Source of the DNA: Spirosoma validum
GTDB taxonomy: Bacteria > Bacteroidota > Bacteroidia > Cytophagales > Spirosomataceae
Direction: 5' to 3'
Length of the DNA: 64,000 nt
Assembly (NCBI RefSeq): GCF_014699035.1
Contig: NZ_JACXAA010000010.1
Location: 62,001 to 126,000, forward strand
Under the pieces are notes generated by a model. That model saw only the letters and a list, made by a program, of their open reading frames with translations. It did not search any database and had not been told where the DNA came from. Position 1 is the stretch's first letter. The number at the start of each line of letters is the position of its first letter. Below, piece after piece: positions 34,072-42,781 of the stretch. The translations under genes were made by a program, and so were the position numbers.

Positions 34072-34611
34072 ATGAACCAACAACGCCTGATTCTGTCCAG
34101 TCCTTTGCTCGAAATTGTGGTTAGCCGGCTGACGCAGCAGTTAATCGAAAATTACCAAAATTTTGCCGATACCGTTATTTTGGGGATGCAACCACGGGGA
34201 ATTTATTTTGCTGAACGGGTCAGCCGGGAGTTAAGTCGAACGTTAAATTACGATGTACCGCTCGGCTATTTAGATGCTACGTTCTACCGTGACGATTTCC
34301 GTCGACGGGATACGCCCCTTCGTCCGAACACAACCAACGTACCATTCATCATTGAAAACAAGCGCGTGATTCTGATTGACGACGTACTGGCAACGGGCCG
34401 GATGGTACGAGCTGCTCTGGATGCCATGACCGCATTTGGCCGTCCGCGAAAGGTTGAATTACTGGTACTGATCGATCGACGTTACAATCGTGATTTGCCG
34501 ATCAAACCCGATTATACGGGGATGCGTGTCAATACACTAGAGTCGCAACAGGTACTGGTTGAATGGACCGAGCAGGGGGCTGATGCCGATCGAATATGGC
34601 TCGTTGGTTAA
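34072..34611 (+). CDS. pyrR: PyrR-type phosphoribosyltransferase (uracil phosphoribosyltransferase/regulator)
   Basis: The 179-residue protein matches PyrR: ILGMQPRGIYFAERVSREL near the N-terminus, DATFYRDDFRRRD, and the PRPP-binding loop VILIDDVLATGRMVRAALD. The end ELLVLIDRRYNRDLPIKPDY and the closing strand are typical. In Firmicutes PyrR binds pyr mRNA and represses pyrimidine synthesis; in Bacteroidota it may act mainly as a phosphoribosyltransferase. No pyr operon and no PyrR-binding leader is seen next to it. It lies divergent from the SprB-repeat gene. Confidence 0.9.
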   Translation: MNQQRLILSSPLLEIVVSRLTQQLIENYQNFADTVILGMQPRGIYFAERVSRELSRTLNYDVPLGYLDATFYRDDFRRRDTPLRPNTTNVPFIIENKRVILIDDVLATGRMVRAALDAMTAFGRPRKVELLVLIDRRYNRDLPIKPDYTGMRVNTLESQQVLVEWTEQGADADRIWLVG

Positions 34612-34671
34612 CGGTGAAAATAAGTAGAAATTACCACAAAATTTCTTGATGAAAATTACTTAAAGTTTTGT

Positions 34672-34679
34672 TAATTTTG
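34672..34679 (+). promoter_or_regulatory. Candidate -7 box (TAATTTTG) for the DUF5686 gene
   Basis: The motif matches TAnnTTTG. A TTG lies 23 bases upstream (34646-34648), slightly wider than the usual 19-21. The gene begins about 160 bases downstream. Confidence 0.35.
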
Positions 34680-34836
34680 AAGATTGTTACGAGCAATGAT
34701 TAGCTAACAATTTGTGTAAGGGGTTCGACAATTGGTTGGTTAATTGTGAAGTTTGAGTCAGTGAGTTCATTTATACATACCAATAGTTATAGTAAATTCG
34801 CTTAACCTAACTAGAACAACAAAGACTACCCAACAA

Positions 34837-37416
34837 TTGAAGACTCAGTTACATCCACACCCTCTTTTTATTGTTTTTTGGTTATTGCTTATCGGAGGAG
34901 TTTCGCCAACTCAGGCTCAAACTATTTATAAAGTTACAGGGCTGGTAACCGATGCGAATACAGGTGAACCTATCCCCTTTGCGAGTGTGGCGCTGGTTGG
35001 GCGTCGGGTTGGCGTTCTTACTGATGAGCAGGGTCGCTATACGCTGAATGCCAAACTCCTTACTGACTCAATGGCCGTTAGCTCGCTCGGCTACAAAACG
35101 CTACGTAGGGCCATTGATCCCGAGCGGCTGACGCAAGCTGTCGACTTTAAACTGGAATCAGCCGGAAATGCGTTGCAGGAAGTAACCGTAAGAGCCGGTG
35201 AAAACCCAGCGTGGCGTGTGCTACGTCAGCTTCGCAAAAATCGCGGTCTAAATGATCGAAAACGACTGGCGGCTTACGAATACGACAGCTACGTTAAGAC
35301 CGAAATAGCCCTTAGCCACGTAACAGAACGCATGCGCAAAAATCCGCTCATCAAGCGGATTAACGAGGCCATGAGCAAACAGGACTCGATTGTCGATGAC
35401 GATGGCCATCGATTGCTGCCATTATTGGCTTCGGAATCAGTTTCTCGTTACTATTTCCGAAGCAGTCCCGAACGTAAACGTGAAGACATTCGGAAAACCC
35501 GGATCAAAGGCGTGGCCGTTGATGATGCAGGTCTGAGTTCGCAATTGCTGGGAGGCACGAACCTGGTTAGCCAGAATTTCTACGATAACTATATTCCGAT
35601 TCTGGGTAAGGATTTTGCTTCACCCGTTGGCGATAACTGGCGGGGCTGGTACGAATTCTTTCTGGCCGACACGACCCAGATTGGCGATCACATTTGCTAC
35701 GAAATTCAGTTCGATCCTAAACGAAAGGAAGATCTTGCCTTCATCGGCAAGGCTTGGATTGATACCACTACGTTTGCGCTTTGCCAGATCGAAACCCGCA
35801 TTGGCGACCAAGCCAACCTGAACTATGTTCGGGGTCTTACCATTGAACAGGAATTGGAAACAACTACCGATTCAACGGCGGGGAACTCAGGTACGGCAGG
35901 TTGGTTACCAGTCAGTATCAAACTGACGGCAAATCTGACAGGTGTTGGTAAACAGTCACTGGGGATGCGGGCACAGGTAACGCTACGTAACAGCAACATC
36001 ATTGTGAACCGACCGCACCCGGCGCTCTTTTATGAACAGCCGATTGAGCCAAGCGATACGGTCGCAACGACCAACGAAGCGTACTGGCATGCCGTTCAGC
36101 GGAATCTTGCTGGTCCTGATTCGTTGAGTAAAGAGGACCAGAAATCCCGTCAGATTATTGATAAACTCCGGGCCGTACCCGCTGTGAAAATGGCCGAAGC
36201 CGTAGGAGAGGTAGCTATCACTGGATTCTATAAAGTCGGTGGCTTAGATCTGGGACCGTATCCGTATTTGTTCGCTGTTAATAGCATTGAAGGCCTACGA
36301 ACGCGGATTGGTTTCCGGACGAACGATCAATTTAGCCGGAGCTGGATATTTCGTGGTTATGTGGCTTACGGTACACTGGATGGCCAATTCAAATATGGAG
36401 CTGAAGCCGACTATTTGTTTTCGCGACAGCATTGGACCGTAGCCGGTGTCCGGGTAGCCGACGATATTGAACGGTTAGGATTGACCCCTGAATTGATTGG
36501 CGGCAACCGAATCTTTTACGCACTGAGTCGCTTTGGTCGGGTTCGGGGTGGTTACGAAAGTTTTCAAAAGGAAGTTTTCTTTAAAACCGAGCCGGTTAAA
36601 GGTGTATTGATTACGGCAATGCTGGGTAGCCGGACATTCGATCCTTATTTTAACTTTCTCTATAAAGCCCAACCTGAACTGGGCGATCAATCTCCATTGC
36701 GATCTGAGATTAATGACGCCTTCTGGTCGATCGAAGCGCGTTTGGCCCGGAAAGAAAAGTACATCATGGATGGTAACGAGCGAATCACGCTGGGTACCAA
36801 ACGAGCCCCTATCCTCACCATCCGATACACGCACGGCGCAAAATCACTCGGAGGAGATTATAACTATGATCGCATAACGATTCGCGCGCAACAGACATTC
36901 CGGTTGGGTACTCTGGGTCGGACAACTTATTTGCTATCAGCTGGTTATACGCCATCAACGTTACCCGCTCCGCTGCTGTTTCCGCATATTGGAAACCCAA
37001 CGCCCTTGCTAACGACCAATACGTTTAACCGGATGAATTACTACGAATTTGTCAGTGACCAATTCGTGGCTATTCACGTGCAACATCGATTTGAAGGGTT
37101 GCTGTTTAACCGGATTCCGGGTATTCGCAAATTGAACTGGCGATTGATTGGCAACGTTGATGCACTTTGGGGAACACAGTCGAAAGCGAATCAATCGCTG
37201 GAAACGAATAGGCTCCTTCCGAATGGACAGCGATCGGTTCGGTTCGGCACGCTTGATCCGAAAATTCCTTACATGGAGTTGGGCTACGGAATCGATAATA
37301 TTTTCAAGCTAATTCGAATTCAGGCGATTCACCGGTTGAATTATCTCGGTGATGGGCTGAATGGAATCCCAATCAATTCCTTCGCTCTTAAGGCATCGGC
37401 GACCATTAGTTTTTAG
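34837..37416 (+). CDS. DUF5686 outer-membrane protein with an N-terminal CarboxypepD_reg domain
   Basis: The start is a TTG that encodes a good signal peptide (FIVFWLLLIGGVSPTQAQ). Residues about 30-115 are a carboxypeptidase-regulatory-like Ig domain (VTDANTGEPIPFASVALVGR, ISSLGYKTLRR-type strand). The remaining 740 residues match DUF5686: VRAGENPAWRVLRQLRKNRG, then SYVKTEIALSHVTERM and a long C-terminal beta barrel ending in INSFALKASATISF. The length (859) fits the family. It is an outer-membrane protein of unknown function, common in Bacteroidota and sometimes linked to secretion or envelope upkeep. No partner gene is adjacent. Confidence 0.88.
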   Translation: MKTQLHPHPLFIVFWLLLIGGVSPTQAQTIYKVTGLVTDANTGEPIPFASVALVGRRVGVLTDEQGRYTLNAKLLTDSMAVSSLGYKTLRRAIDPERLTQAVDFKLESAGNALQEVTVRAGENPAWRVLRQLRKNRGLNDRKRLAAYEYDSYVKTEIALSHVTERMRKNPLIKRINEAMSKQDSIVDDDGHRLLPLLASESVSRYYFRSSPERKREDIRKTRIKGVAVDDAGLSSQLLGGTNLVSQNFYDNYIPILGKDFASPVGDNWRGWYEFFLADTTQIGDHICYEIQFDPKRKEDLAFIGKAWIDTTTFALCQIETRIGDQANLNYVRGLTIEQELETTTDSTAGNSGTAGWLPVSIKLTANLTGVGKQSLGMRAQVTLRNSNIIVNRPHPALFYEQPIEPSDTVATTNEAYWHAVQRNLAGPDSLSKEDQKSRQIIDKLRAVPAVKMAEAVGEVAITGFYKVGGLDLGPYPYLFAVNSIEGLRTRIGFRTNDQFSRSWIFRGYVAYGTLDGQFKYGAEADYLFSRQHWTVAGVRVADDIERLGLTPELIGGNRIFYALSRFGRVRGGYESFQKEVFFKTEPVKGVLITAMLGSRTFDPYFNFLYKAQPELGDQSPLRSEINDAFWSIEARLARKEKYIMDGNERITLGTKRAPILTIRYTHGAKSLGGDYNYDRITIRAQQTFRLGTLGRTTYLLSAGYTPSTLPAPLLFPHIGNPTPLLTTNTFNRMNYYEFVSDQFVAIHVQHRFEGLLFNRIPGIRKLNWRLIGNVDALWGTQSKANQSLETNRLLPNGQRSVRFGTLDPKIPYMELGYGIDNIFKLIRIQAIHRLNYLGDGLNGIPINSFALKASATISF

Positions 37417-37516
37417 CTTTCGATGGGTGTAGCACGGGTTTCCAGGGCAACGGCGACCGTCCGTGCTACGTAACTTTCTGCTGTCATCGGGAGTTGATTG
37501 GAAAACAACCACTCGT

Positions 37517-38377
37517 ATGTCGCTCGTTGCCCCCGCTACTGTCTGGAAAGTTTCTGGCGAAAGTCGGACTGAAGCCCCTGATTTAGTAGCTGTTGAAGAA
37601 CCGCTGGAAATTAGATTGGGTTTTGGCCCTGCCAACGACCGGCAGCAACGACCCGTATCGGTTACGATGCGAACACCCGGCCATGATGAAGAACTGGCGA
37701 TGGGTTTTCTCTTTACCGAGGGAATCATCCAGCAACGTACCGACATTGTTTCCTGTCGTCATTGTGTACAGGATTCACAGAAAGAAGGCAACGTTCTCCG
37801 CGTTGAACTCCATCCCAGCGTAGTGGTCGACTGGGCGCGGCTCGAACGGAATACCTTTACCTCGTCAAGTTGCGGACTTTGCGGGAAAGCCACCATTGAA
37901 GCCGTCATGGCACTTACTCCCGGACCTATTCAGGCCGATTTTAGCGTGAAGCCGACTACACTTCATGCTTTACCGGGGCGTGTCCGTGAGACGCAACGAG
38001 CCTTTGCGTATACGGGAGGATTACACGCTGCGGCTTTGTTCGACGCTGACGGTAAACTGTTACTTATCCGGGAGGACATTGGCCGCCACAATGCTTTAGA
38101 TAAACTTATTGGGGCGGCATTCTGGCAAAACTGGTTGCCGCTTAGTCAGTTCGGCGTTTTCCTGAGCGGACGTATCGGCGTTGAGCTGGTTCAGAAAAGC
38201 TGGCTGGCGGGTGTTCCGTTCCTGGCCGCCGTGGGTGCCCCATCGAGCCTGGCCGTACAAATGGCGCAGGAAGCCGGAATGACACTAGCGGGTTTCGTAC
38301 GTGACGAACGATTTAATCTATATAGTGAACCAGAGCGAGTAGATGAGCAAGTGGTGCGCGAAATATCTGCTACGTAG
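37517..38377 (+). CDS. fdhD: Formate dehydrogenase accessory sulfurtransferase FdhD
   Basis: ATG 37517 (MSLVAPATVWKV) gives 286 residues, close to the usual FdhD length; an upstream frame extension lacks conservation. Family blocks are EEPLEIRLGF, TMRTPGHDEELAMGFLFTEG, the paired cysteines in TSSCGLCGKA (Cys119 and Cys122), FAYTGGLHAAALFDADG and REDIGRHNALDKLIG. FdhD passes sulfur to the bis-MGD cofactor of formate-dehydrogenase-like enzymes. The client is probably the FdhF/YdeP oxidoreductase encoded 2 kb downstream at 40366. It is convergent with, and overlaps by eight bases, the lipid kinase gene. Confidence 0.95.
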   Translation: MSLVAPATVWKVSGESRTEAPDLVAVEEPLEIRLGFGPANDRQQRPVSVTMRTPGHDEELAMGFLFTEGIIQQRTDIVSCRHCVQDSQKEGNVLRVELHPSVVVDWARLERNTFTSSSCGLCGKATIEAVMALTPGPIQADFSVKPTTLHALPGRVRETQRAFAYTGGLHAAALFDADGKLLLIREDIGRHNALDKLIGAAFWQNWLPLSQFGVFLSGRIGVELVQKSWLAGVPFLAAVGAPSSLAVQMAQEAGMTLAGFVRDERFNLYSEPERVDEQVVREISAT

Positions 38378-39239
38378 TCGGTAAAAGCATCGTTAAGGCT
38401 CCCGGTCGAATGTCGGCTTTTAATTTGGTAATCCGGCCACGATACTCCCCATCTATCTGAAAATAAGCCCGTCGTTGCGTTTCGATCACGACAGAAGTGG
38501 CGGGGTAAATCTCAATGTTTTTTGGGTCGAAGGGCTTAAAGCGCCAAAAAAGTTTTAGAATTGACCAGAACGATAAGCGCCGAAAAATAACTACCTCAAA
38601 CTGTCCATCAAAGGGCGAGCCATCGGGATTGATCACTGCCCCCGTACCATACATACGGGCATTAGCCAGTACCACCATAAGAGCAGCCCGATGAACACAC
38701 TCCTCACCAACTGTGATCGATATACGTAGTAACCTCCTTTTCCTCAGTACGTTAACTACGCTTCGAAGATAGCCCAATTTGCCCCTCAGGTTATTTTGCT
38801 CGTAGTGTTTCACAATCTGCGCGTTTAGCCCTATATCGCTTAGATGCAGGCACAGATCACCGTCGTTGACGGAAATGATATCCACTGGTTTTGGCGACCC
38901 ATTCACCAGTGCGTCCAGACTGCCCCGAACATCGGGTGGTATCCCCAGCTCGCGAGCCATACCATTAGCCGACCCCGCTGGTAACACCCCCAGCATAAGG
39001 TCTGTATCAAGTAGGGCCGTCGCGACAATTTTGAGGGTGCCGTCGCCCCCAACCGCTACAACACAATCGGGTTTATGCTGGGTAATCTGCTGACGAAGGA
39101 GCTGATCGTCGGTTTTTCCATCAAAATGAAACTGGTGAATGCGGTGGGGCAAATCAGCGAAATAGGTCTGTATACCTTCTTCCCAAAGGCTTTTGTCCTG
39201 GCCACCCGAAACGGGATTAATAGCAAATAAAAAGGTCAA
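38370..39239 (-). CDS. Diacylglycerol/lipid kinase family protein (YegS-like)
   Basis: The 289-residue protein has the lipid-kinase fold: INPVSGGQDKSLWEEGIQTY with the glycine-rich NPxSGG strand, CVVAVGGDGTLKIVATALLD with the nucleotide-binding GGDGT, and GVLPAGSANGMARELGIP with the PAGSANG loop. The C-terminal domain contains INPDGSPFDGQFEVVIFRR. Members phosphorylate diacylglycerol or related lipids in phospholipid recycling. Its 3' end overlaps fdhD by eight bases in convergent orientation. The App1-type phosphatase gene next door is divergent, and the two lipid enzymes may be linked in function. Confidence 0.9.
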   Translation of the reverse strand: MTFLFAINPVSGGQDKSLWEEGIQTYFADLPHRIHQFHFDGKTDDQLLRQQITQHKPDCVVAVGGDGTLKIVATALLDTDLMLGVLPAGSANGMARELGIPPDVRGSLDALVNGSPKPVDIISVNDGDLCLHLSDIGLNAQIVKHYEQNNLRGKLGYLRSVVNVLRKRRLLRISITVGEECVHRAALMVVLANARMYGTGAVINPDGSPFDGQFEVVIFRRLSFWSILKLFWRFKPFDPKNIEIYPATSVVIETQRRAYFQIDGEYRGRITKLKADIRPGALTMLLPTT

Positions 39240-39311
39240 CTTATAAGCTGATTAGCGGTTATAAACAATATATAGCCAGTTGCGTACTAGAAACCCACAT
39301 AACTGCTACGT

Positions 39312-40358
39312 ATGAGTAAACAAAAAATAAGCCTGAAGGGTAAAATATTTCGCTATTTCTTAACACTGCTACGGTTAACGGATCAGCCTACAGTGAAGGT
39401 ATACCGCGGGTTTGGTACAGCTGACCGATTGACTGTTTTCGGCCATGCCTTTCGGAGAAGTGCGCTGCCCAGGAAGAACTACCGTGATATTGATTTAGTA
39501 AATCTGCTGGCCGTAATCCGGTTGTTTTTGGTACGTCCATATTCACAGGCGCTGGTGCGCATTCAGGTTGGTGAGCAGGAAGTGCAGACACAGGCTGATG
39601 AGAATGGCTATTTTCGGATAGACGTGTCGTTAAACAAGCCATTACCTTCCGGCTGGCATCGGGTGCAGGCACAGCTCACACAAACCATAACCTCCGAAAC
39701 AATACTGGCCGAAGGTGAAGGAAACGTATTAATTCCATACGCAACTCAGTTTATCTGTATTTCCGATATTGACGATACGTTCCTGGTGTCCCATTCGGCC
39801 ACGATTGCCAAACGATTGCTGGTCTTGTTAACGGAAAACGCGCATAGTCGGATGCCTTTTGATGGAGTCGTTTCCCATTATCAATTGCTTGCCCAGGCTA
39901 ACAGCGGTCCTGAAGCAACGAATCCATTCTTTTACGTATCGAGTAGTGAGTGGAATTTGTACGACTATATTCTGGAGTTTTCTCAGAAAAACAGGTTGCC
40001 CGATGGCGTTTATCTGTTGAGCACGCTGAAACGTTTATCGCAGGTTCTGCAAACAGGCAAAGGTAAACACCATACAAAATTTGACCGAATCAAGCAGATC
40101 ATTGAAACATACCCCAGTCAGCAATTTATCTTATTAGGTGACGATTCACAGCAGGATCCCATTATTTATGAGTCCGTTGTTCAGCAGTTTCCGGATCGTA
40201 TTCGTTGTGTTTATATCCGGCAAATTCACGCTGAACATAAAGCCAGAACAGAGAGTTTGATGGCTAAGATCGAAACGAAGGGTGTGTTCACGTGCTACTT
40301 TGCGCATAGTGCCGACGCCCGGCAACATTCAGTAGATATTGGCTTAGTCGCTACGTAG
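39312..40358 (+). CDS. App1-type phosphatidate phosphatase domain protein (DUF2183)
   Basis: The 348-residue protein has the DUF2183 catalytic domain: ICISDIDDTFLVSHS (HAD-like DxDxT), NPFFYVSSSEWNLYDYILEF and FILLGDDSQQDPIIYESVVQ. The N-terminal third is beta-rich (VKVYRGFGTADRLTVFGHAF, VRIQVGEQEVQTQADENGYF). App1 of yeast is a phosphatidate phosphatase; bacterial homologues are assumed to act on phosphatidate or related phosphates. It lies divergent from the lipid kinase gene and seven bases before the YdeP-type oxidoreductase, with which it is probably co-transcribed. Confidence 0.9.
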   Translation: MSKQKISLKGKIFRYFLTLLRLTDQPTVKVYRGFGTADRLTVFGHAFRRSALPRKNYRDIDLVNLLAVIRLFLVRPYSQALVRIQVGEQEVQTQADENGYFRIDVSLNKPLPSGWHRVQAQLTQTITSETILAEGEGNVLIPYATQFICISDIDDTFLVSHSATIAKRLLVLLTENAHSRMPFDGVVSHYQLLAQANSGPEATNPFFYVSSSEWNLYDYILEFSQKNRLPDGVYLLSTLKRLSQVLQTGKGKHHTKFDRIKQIIETYPSQQFILLGDDSQQDPIIYESVVQQFPDRIRCVYIRQIHAEHKARTESLMAKIETKGVFTCYFAHSADARQHSVDIGLVAT

Positions 40359-40365
40359 CACTACA

Positions 40366-42726
40366 ATGAAACAGAACACGCCCCCTGAAGAACTAACTGG
40401 CAAACTCGAAGTCGACAAACCCTATGATGAAGCGGCTGGTTTGCCCGCTATTGCTGCCTCTTTCAAATACGTATTGCGCGGAACAGGACCGGCTCGTGGC
40501 TGGAAAGCACTGGTTAATATGAACCAGAAAGATGGCTTTGACTGCCCGTCCTGCGCCTGGCCCGATCCGGATGGACATCGATCAAATATTGCAGAATATT
40601 GCGAAAGCGGTGCCAAAGCCGTTGCCGATGAGGTCATGACCAACCATACGGCATCCCCCGTTTTGTTTCAGCGCTATTCCGTTGATGAATTGATCAAGAA
40701 ACCGGATTTGTGGTTGGGACAGCAGGGCCGTTTAACGCAGCCTATGATTCTAAAACCTGGCGCAACCCACTATGTACCTATTGACTGGTCTGATGCTTTC
40801 CAACTCATTGCCGATCAACTACATGCGCTCGATTCGCCCGATGAAGCAATTTTTTACACATCGGGTCGAACGAGTAACGAAGCCGCTTTTGTATATCAGC
40901 TATTCGTTCGGATGTTTGGTACAAACAACATGCCCGACTGCTCGAACATGTGCCACGAATCGACCAGTGTGGCGCTGGCTGACTCGCTTGGATTGGGAAA
41001 AGCCTCGGTCAAATATGAAGATTACGAAAAAGCCGATGTGATCATGATTATGGGCCAGAATCCGGGTACCAACGCGCCCCGCATGCTAACGCCCCTCGAA
41101 ACAGCCAAACGTAACGGTGCCAAAATTATCTCCGTTAATCCATTACATGAAACCGGACTACTCAAGTTCAAGGACCCACAAAGTCCGCGTGACATGCTGT
41201 TTGGCGGGGAAAAAATGACCGATGTATTTCTGCAAATACCGATTAATTCCGATATGGCTCTGTTAAAAGCCATGTGTAAACTGCTGCTGGAAGAAGAAAA
41301 AAAATCCGCCACAGCGGGCCAGTCAGGAAAAGTGCTGGATCAGAAGTTTATCCAGCAGTACACATCCGGTTACCATGAGTTTGTGAAAAGTCTGGATCAG
41401 TTTGAGTTGAACGAATTAGCAGCTCAATGCGGTCAAACCGTAGCGCAGATTCAGGAAGCAGTTGATTTGTTTAAATATACTCCGAAGTTGGTTATCTGCT
41501 GGGCTATGGGCCTAACGCAGCATCGTAATGCCGTTGAAACGATTAATGAAATTATTAACGTACTGTTGCTCAAAGGGAGCATTGGTATCGAAGGGGGAGG
41601 AGCTAGCCCTATTCGTGGACATAGTAACGTACAGGGCGACCGTACTATGGGCGTTTGGGAGAAGCCGAAGCCTGAGTTTTTAGATGCTCTCAAGCGGGTG
41701 TTCAACTTTGAACCGCCCCGCAAAGATGGATTTGATACAGTAAAATCGGTAAAAGCCATGCATGAAGGCAAAGCCAAGGTCTTCTTTGGACTAGGCGGCA
41801 ACTTTGCGATGGCTGTATCTGATACAAATTATACTGCCGAAGCGCTGAGAAAATGTAAACTTACTGTTCACGTATCAACTAAACTGAACCGGAGCCACCT
41901 TATTCACGGCGAAACGGCCCTGATTCTTCCCTGTCTTGGACGTACTGATCGTGATAAGCAGGCCACTGGCGAGCAGTTTGTCAGTTGCGAAAGCACGACT
42001 GGGGTAGTCGCGCAGTCGCATGGTGTTGTTGATCCGGTCGTCAATACGCTCAAAAGTGAAGTGGCTATTCTTTGTGAATTGGCAAAACGCGTAGTGTCAA
42101 CTGTTCCAGTCAATAAAGACTCAACCGTTACGATTCCTGGCCAGGATGGTCACCACTACATCAATTGGGATGCCCTCGTCGCTAATTACGACCTGATTCG
42201 TGACATGGTTGAAAAAGTTGTGCCGGGATTCAATAATTATAACCAGATGGTTCGTCGACCGGGCGGTTTCTACATTCCGAACGGTCCGCGGGATCGTAAG
42301 TTCAAAACAACGGACGGCAAAGCCCATTTTACGATCAATACGCCGACTCACCACAAGTTGGAAACCGGCGAATTACTATTAATGACGATTCGGAGTCACG
42401 ATCAGTTCAACACGACGGTTTATGGTAATAACGACCGCTACCGGGGCATTCATAACGAACGCCGTGTTGTGTTCATGCATCCTGACGATATTGCAAACTT
42501 AGGCTTACAGGAAAAACAGGTTGTGGATTTACACAGTCGTTACGACGGCCAACTACGTACTGCTCACCGTTTTATTGTCGTTTCATACGATATTCCACGT
42601 GGCTGTACAGCAGCTTATTTTCCCGAAACAAATGTGTTGGTCCCGATTTCGTCAATCGCTGAAAAAAGCCACACGCCTATTTCAAAGTCTATTGTGATTA
42701 CGGTGACACGGGCAGCAGATCGTTAG
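40366..42726 (+). CDS. ydeP: FdhF/YdeP family molybdopterin oxidoreductase
   Basis: The 786-residue protein starts with the family's cysteine block GFDCPSCAWPDPDGHRSNIA. It continues with the molybdopterin blocks YTSGRTSNEAAFVYQLFVRM, MCHESTSVALADSLGLGKAS, IIMGQNPGTNAPRMLTPLET and EGGGASPIRGHSNVQGDRTM. The C-terminal molydopterin-dinucleotide domain reads MTIRSHDQFNTTVYGNNDRY. E. coli YdeP is linked to acid resistance; the true substrate of the family is unknown. FdhD at 37517 is the expected maturation partner. A 24-bp perfect hairpin starts inside the last codons. Confidence 0.93.
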   Translation: MKQNTPPEELTGKLEVDKPYDEAAGLPAIAASFKYVLRGTGPARGWKALVNMNQKDGFDCPSCAWPDPDGHRSNIAEYCESGAKAVADEVMTNHTASPVLFQRYSVDELIKKPDLWLGQQGRLTQPMILKPGATHYVPIDWSDAFQLIADQLHALDSPDEAIFYTSGRTSNEAAFVYQLFVRMFGTNNMPDCSNMCHESTSVALADSLGLGKASVKYEDYEKADVIMIMGQNPGTNAPRMLTPLETAKRNGAKIISVNPLHETGLLKFKDPQSPRDMLFGGEKMTDVFLQIPINSDMALLKAMCKLLLEEEKKSATAGQSGKVLDQKFIQQYTSGYHEFVKSLDQFELNELAAQCGQTVAQIQEAVDLFKYTPKLVICWAMGLTQHRNAVETINEIINVLLLKGSIGIEGGGASPIRGHSNVQGDRTMGVWEKPKPEFLDALKRVFNFEPPRKDGFDTVKSVKAMHEGKAKVFFGLGGNFAMAVSDTNYTAEALRKCKLTVHVSTKLNRSHLIHGETALILPCLGRTDRDKQATGEQFVSCESTTGVVAQSHGVVDPVVNTLKSEVAILCELAKRVVSTVPVNKDSTVTIPGQDGHHYINWDALVANYDLIRDMVEKVVPGFNNYNQMVRRPGGFYIPNGPRDRKFKTTDGKAHFTINTPTHHKLETGELLLMTIRSHDQFNTTVYGNNDRYRGIHNERRVVFMHPDDIANLGLQEKQVVDLHSRYDGQLRTAHRFIVVSYDIPRGCTAAYFPETNVLVPISSIAEKSHTPISKSIVITVTRAADR

Positions 42727-42780
42727 TAAAAGGAAAGCGGCTGTAACTCTAGAGCCACAGCCGCTTTCCTTTTACTAACG
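42721..42780. terminator. Bidirectional terminator: 24-bp perfect stem overlapping the ydeP-like stop codon
   Basis: Arms 42721-42744 and 42757-42780 are exact reverse complements (core aaggaaagcggctgt) around a 12-base loop. The first arm includes the last Arg codon and TAG of the rightward gene, and the second ends two bases before the stop of the leftward dehydrogenase. Both strands have an A/T-rich stem base, so it can terminate both genes. Confidence 0.85.
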
Positions 42781-42781
42781 A

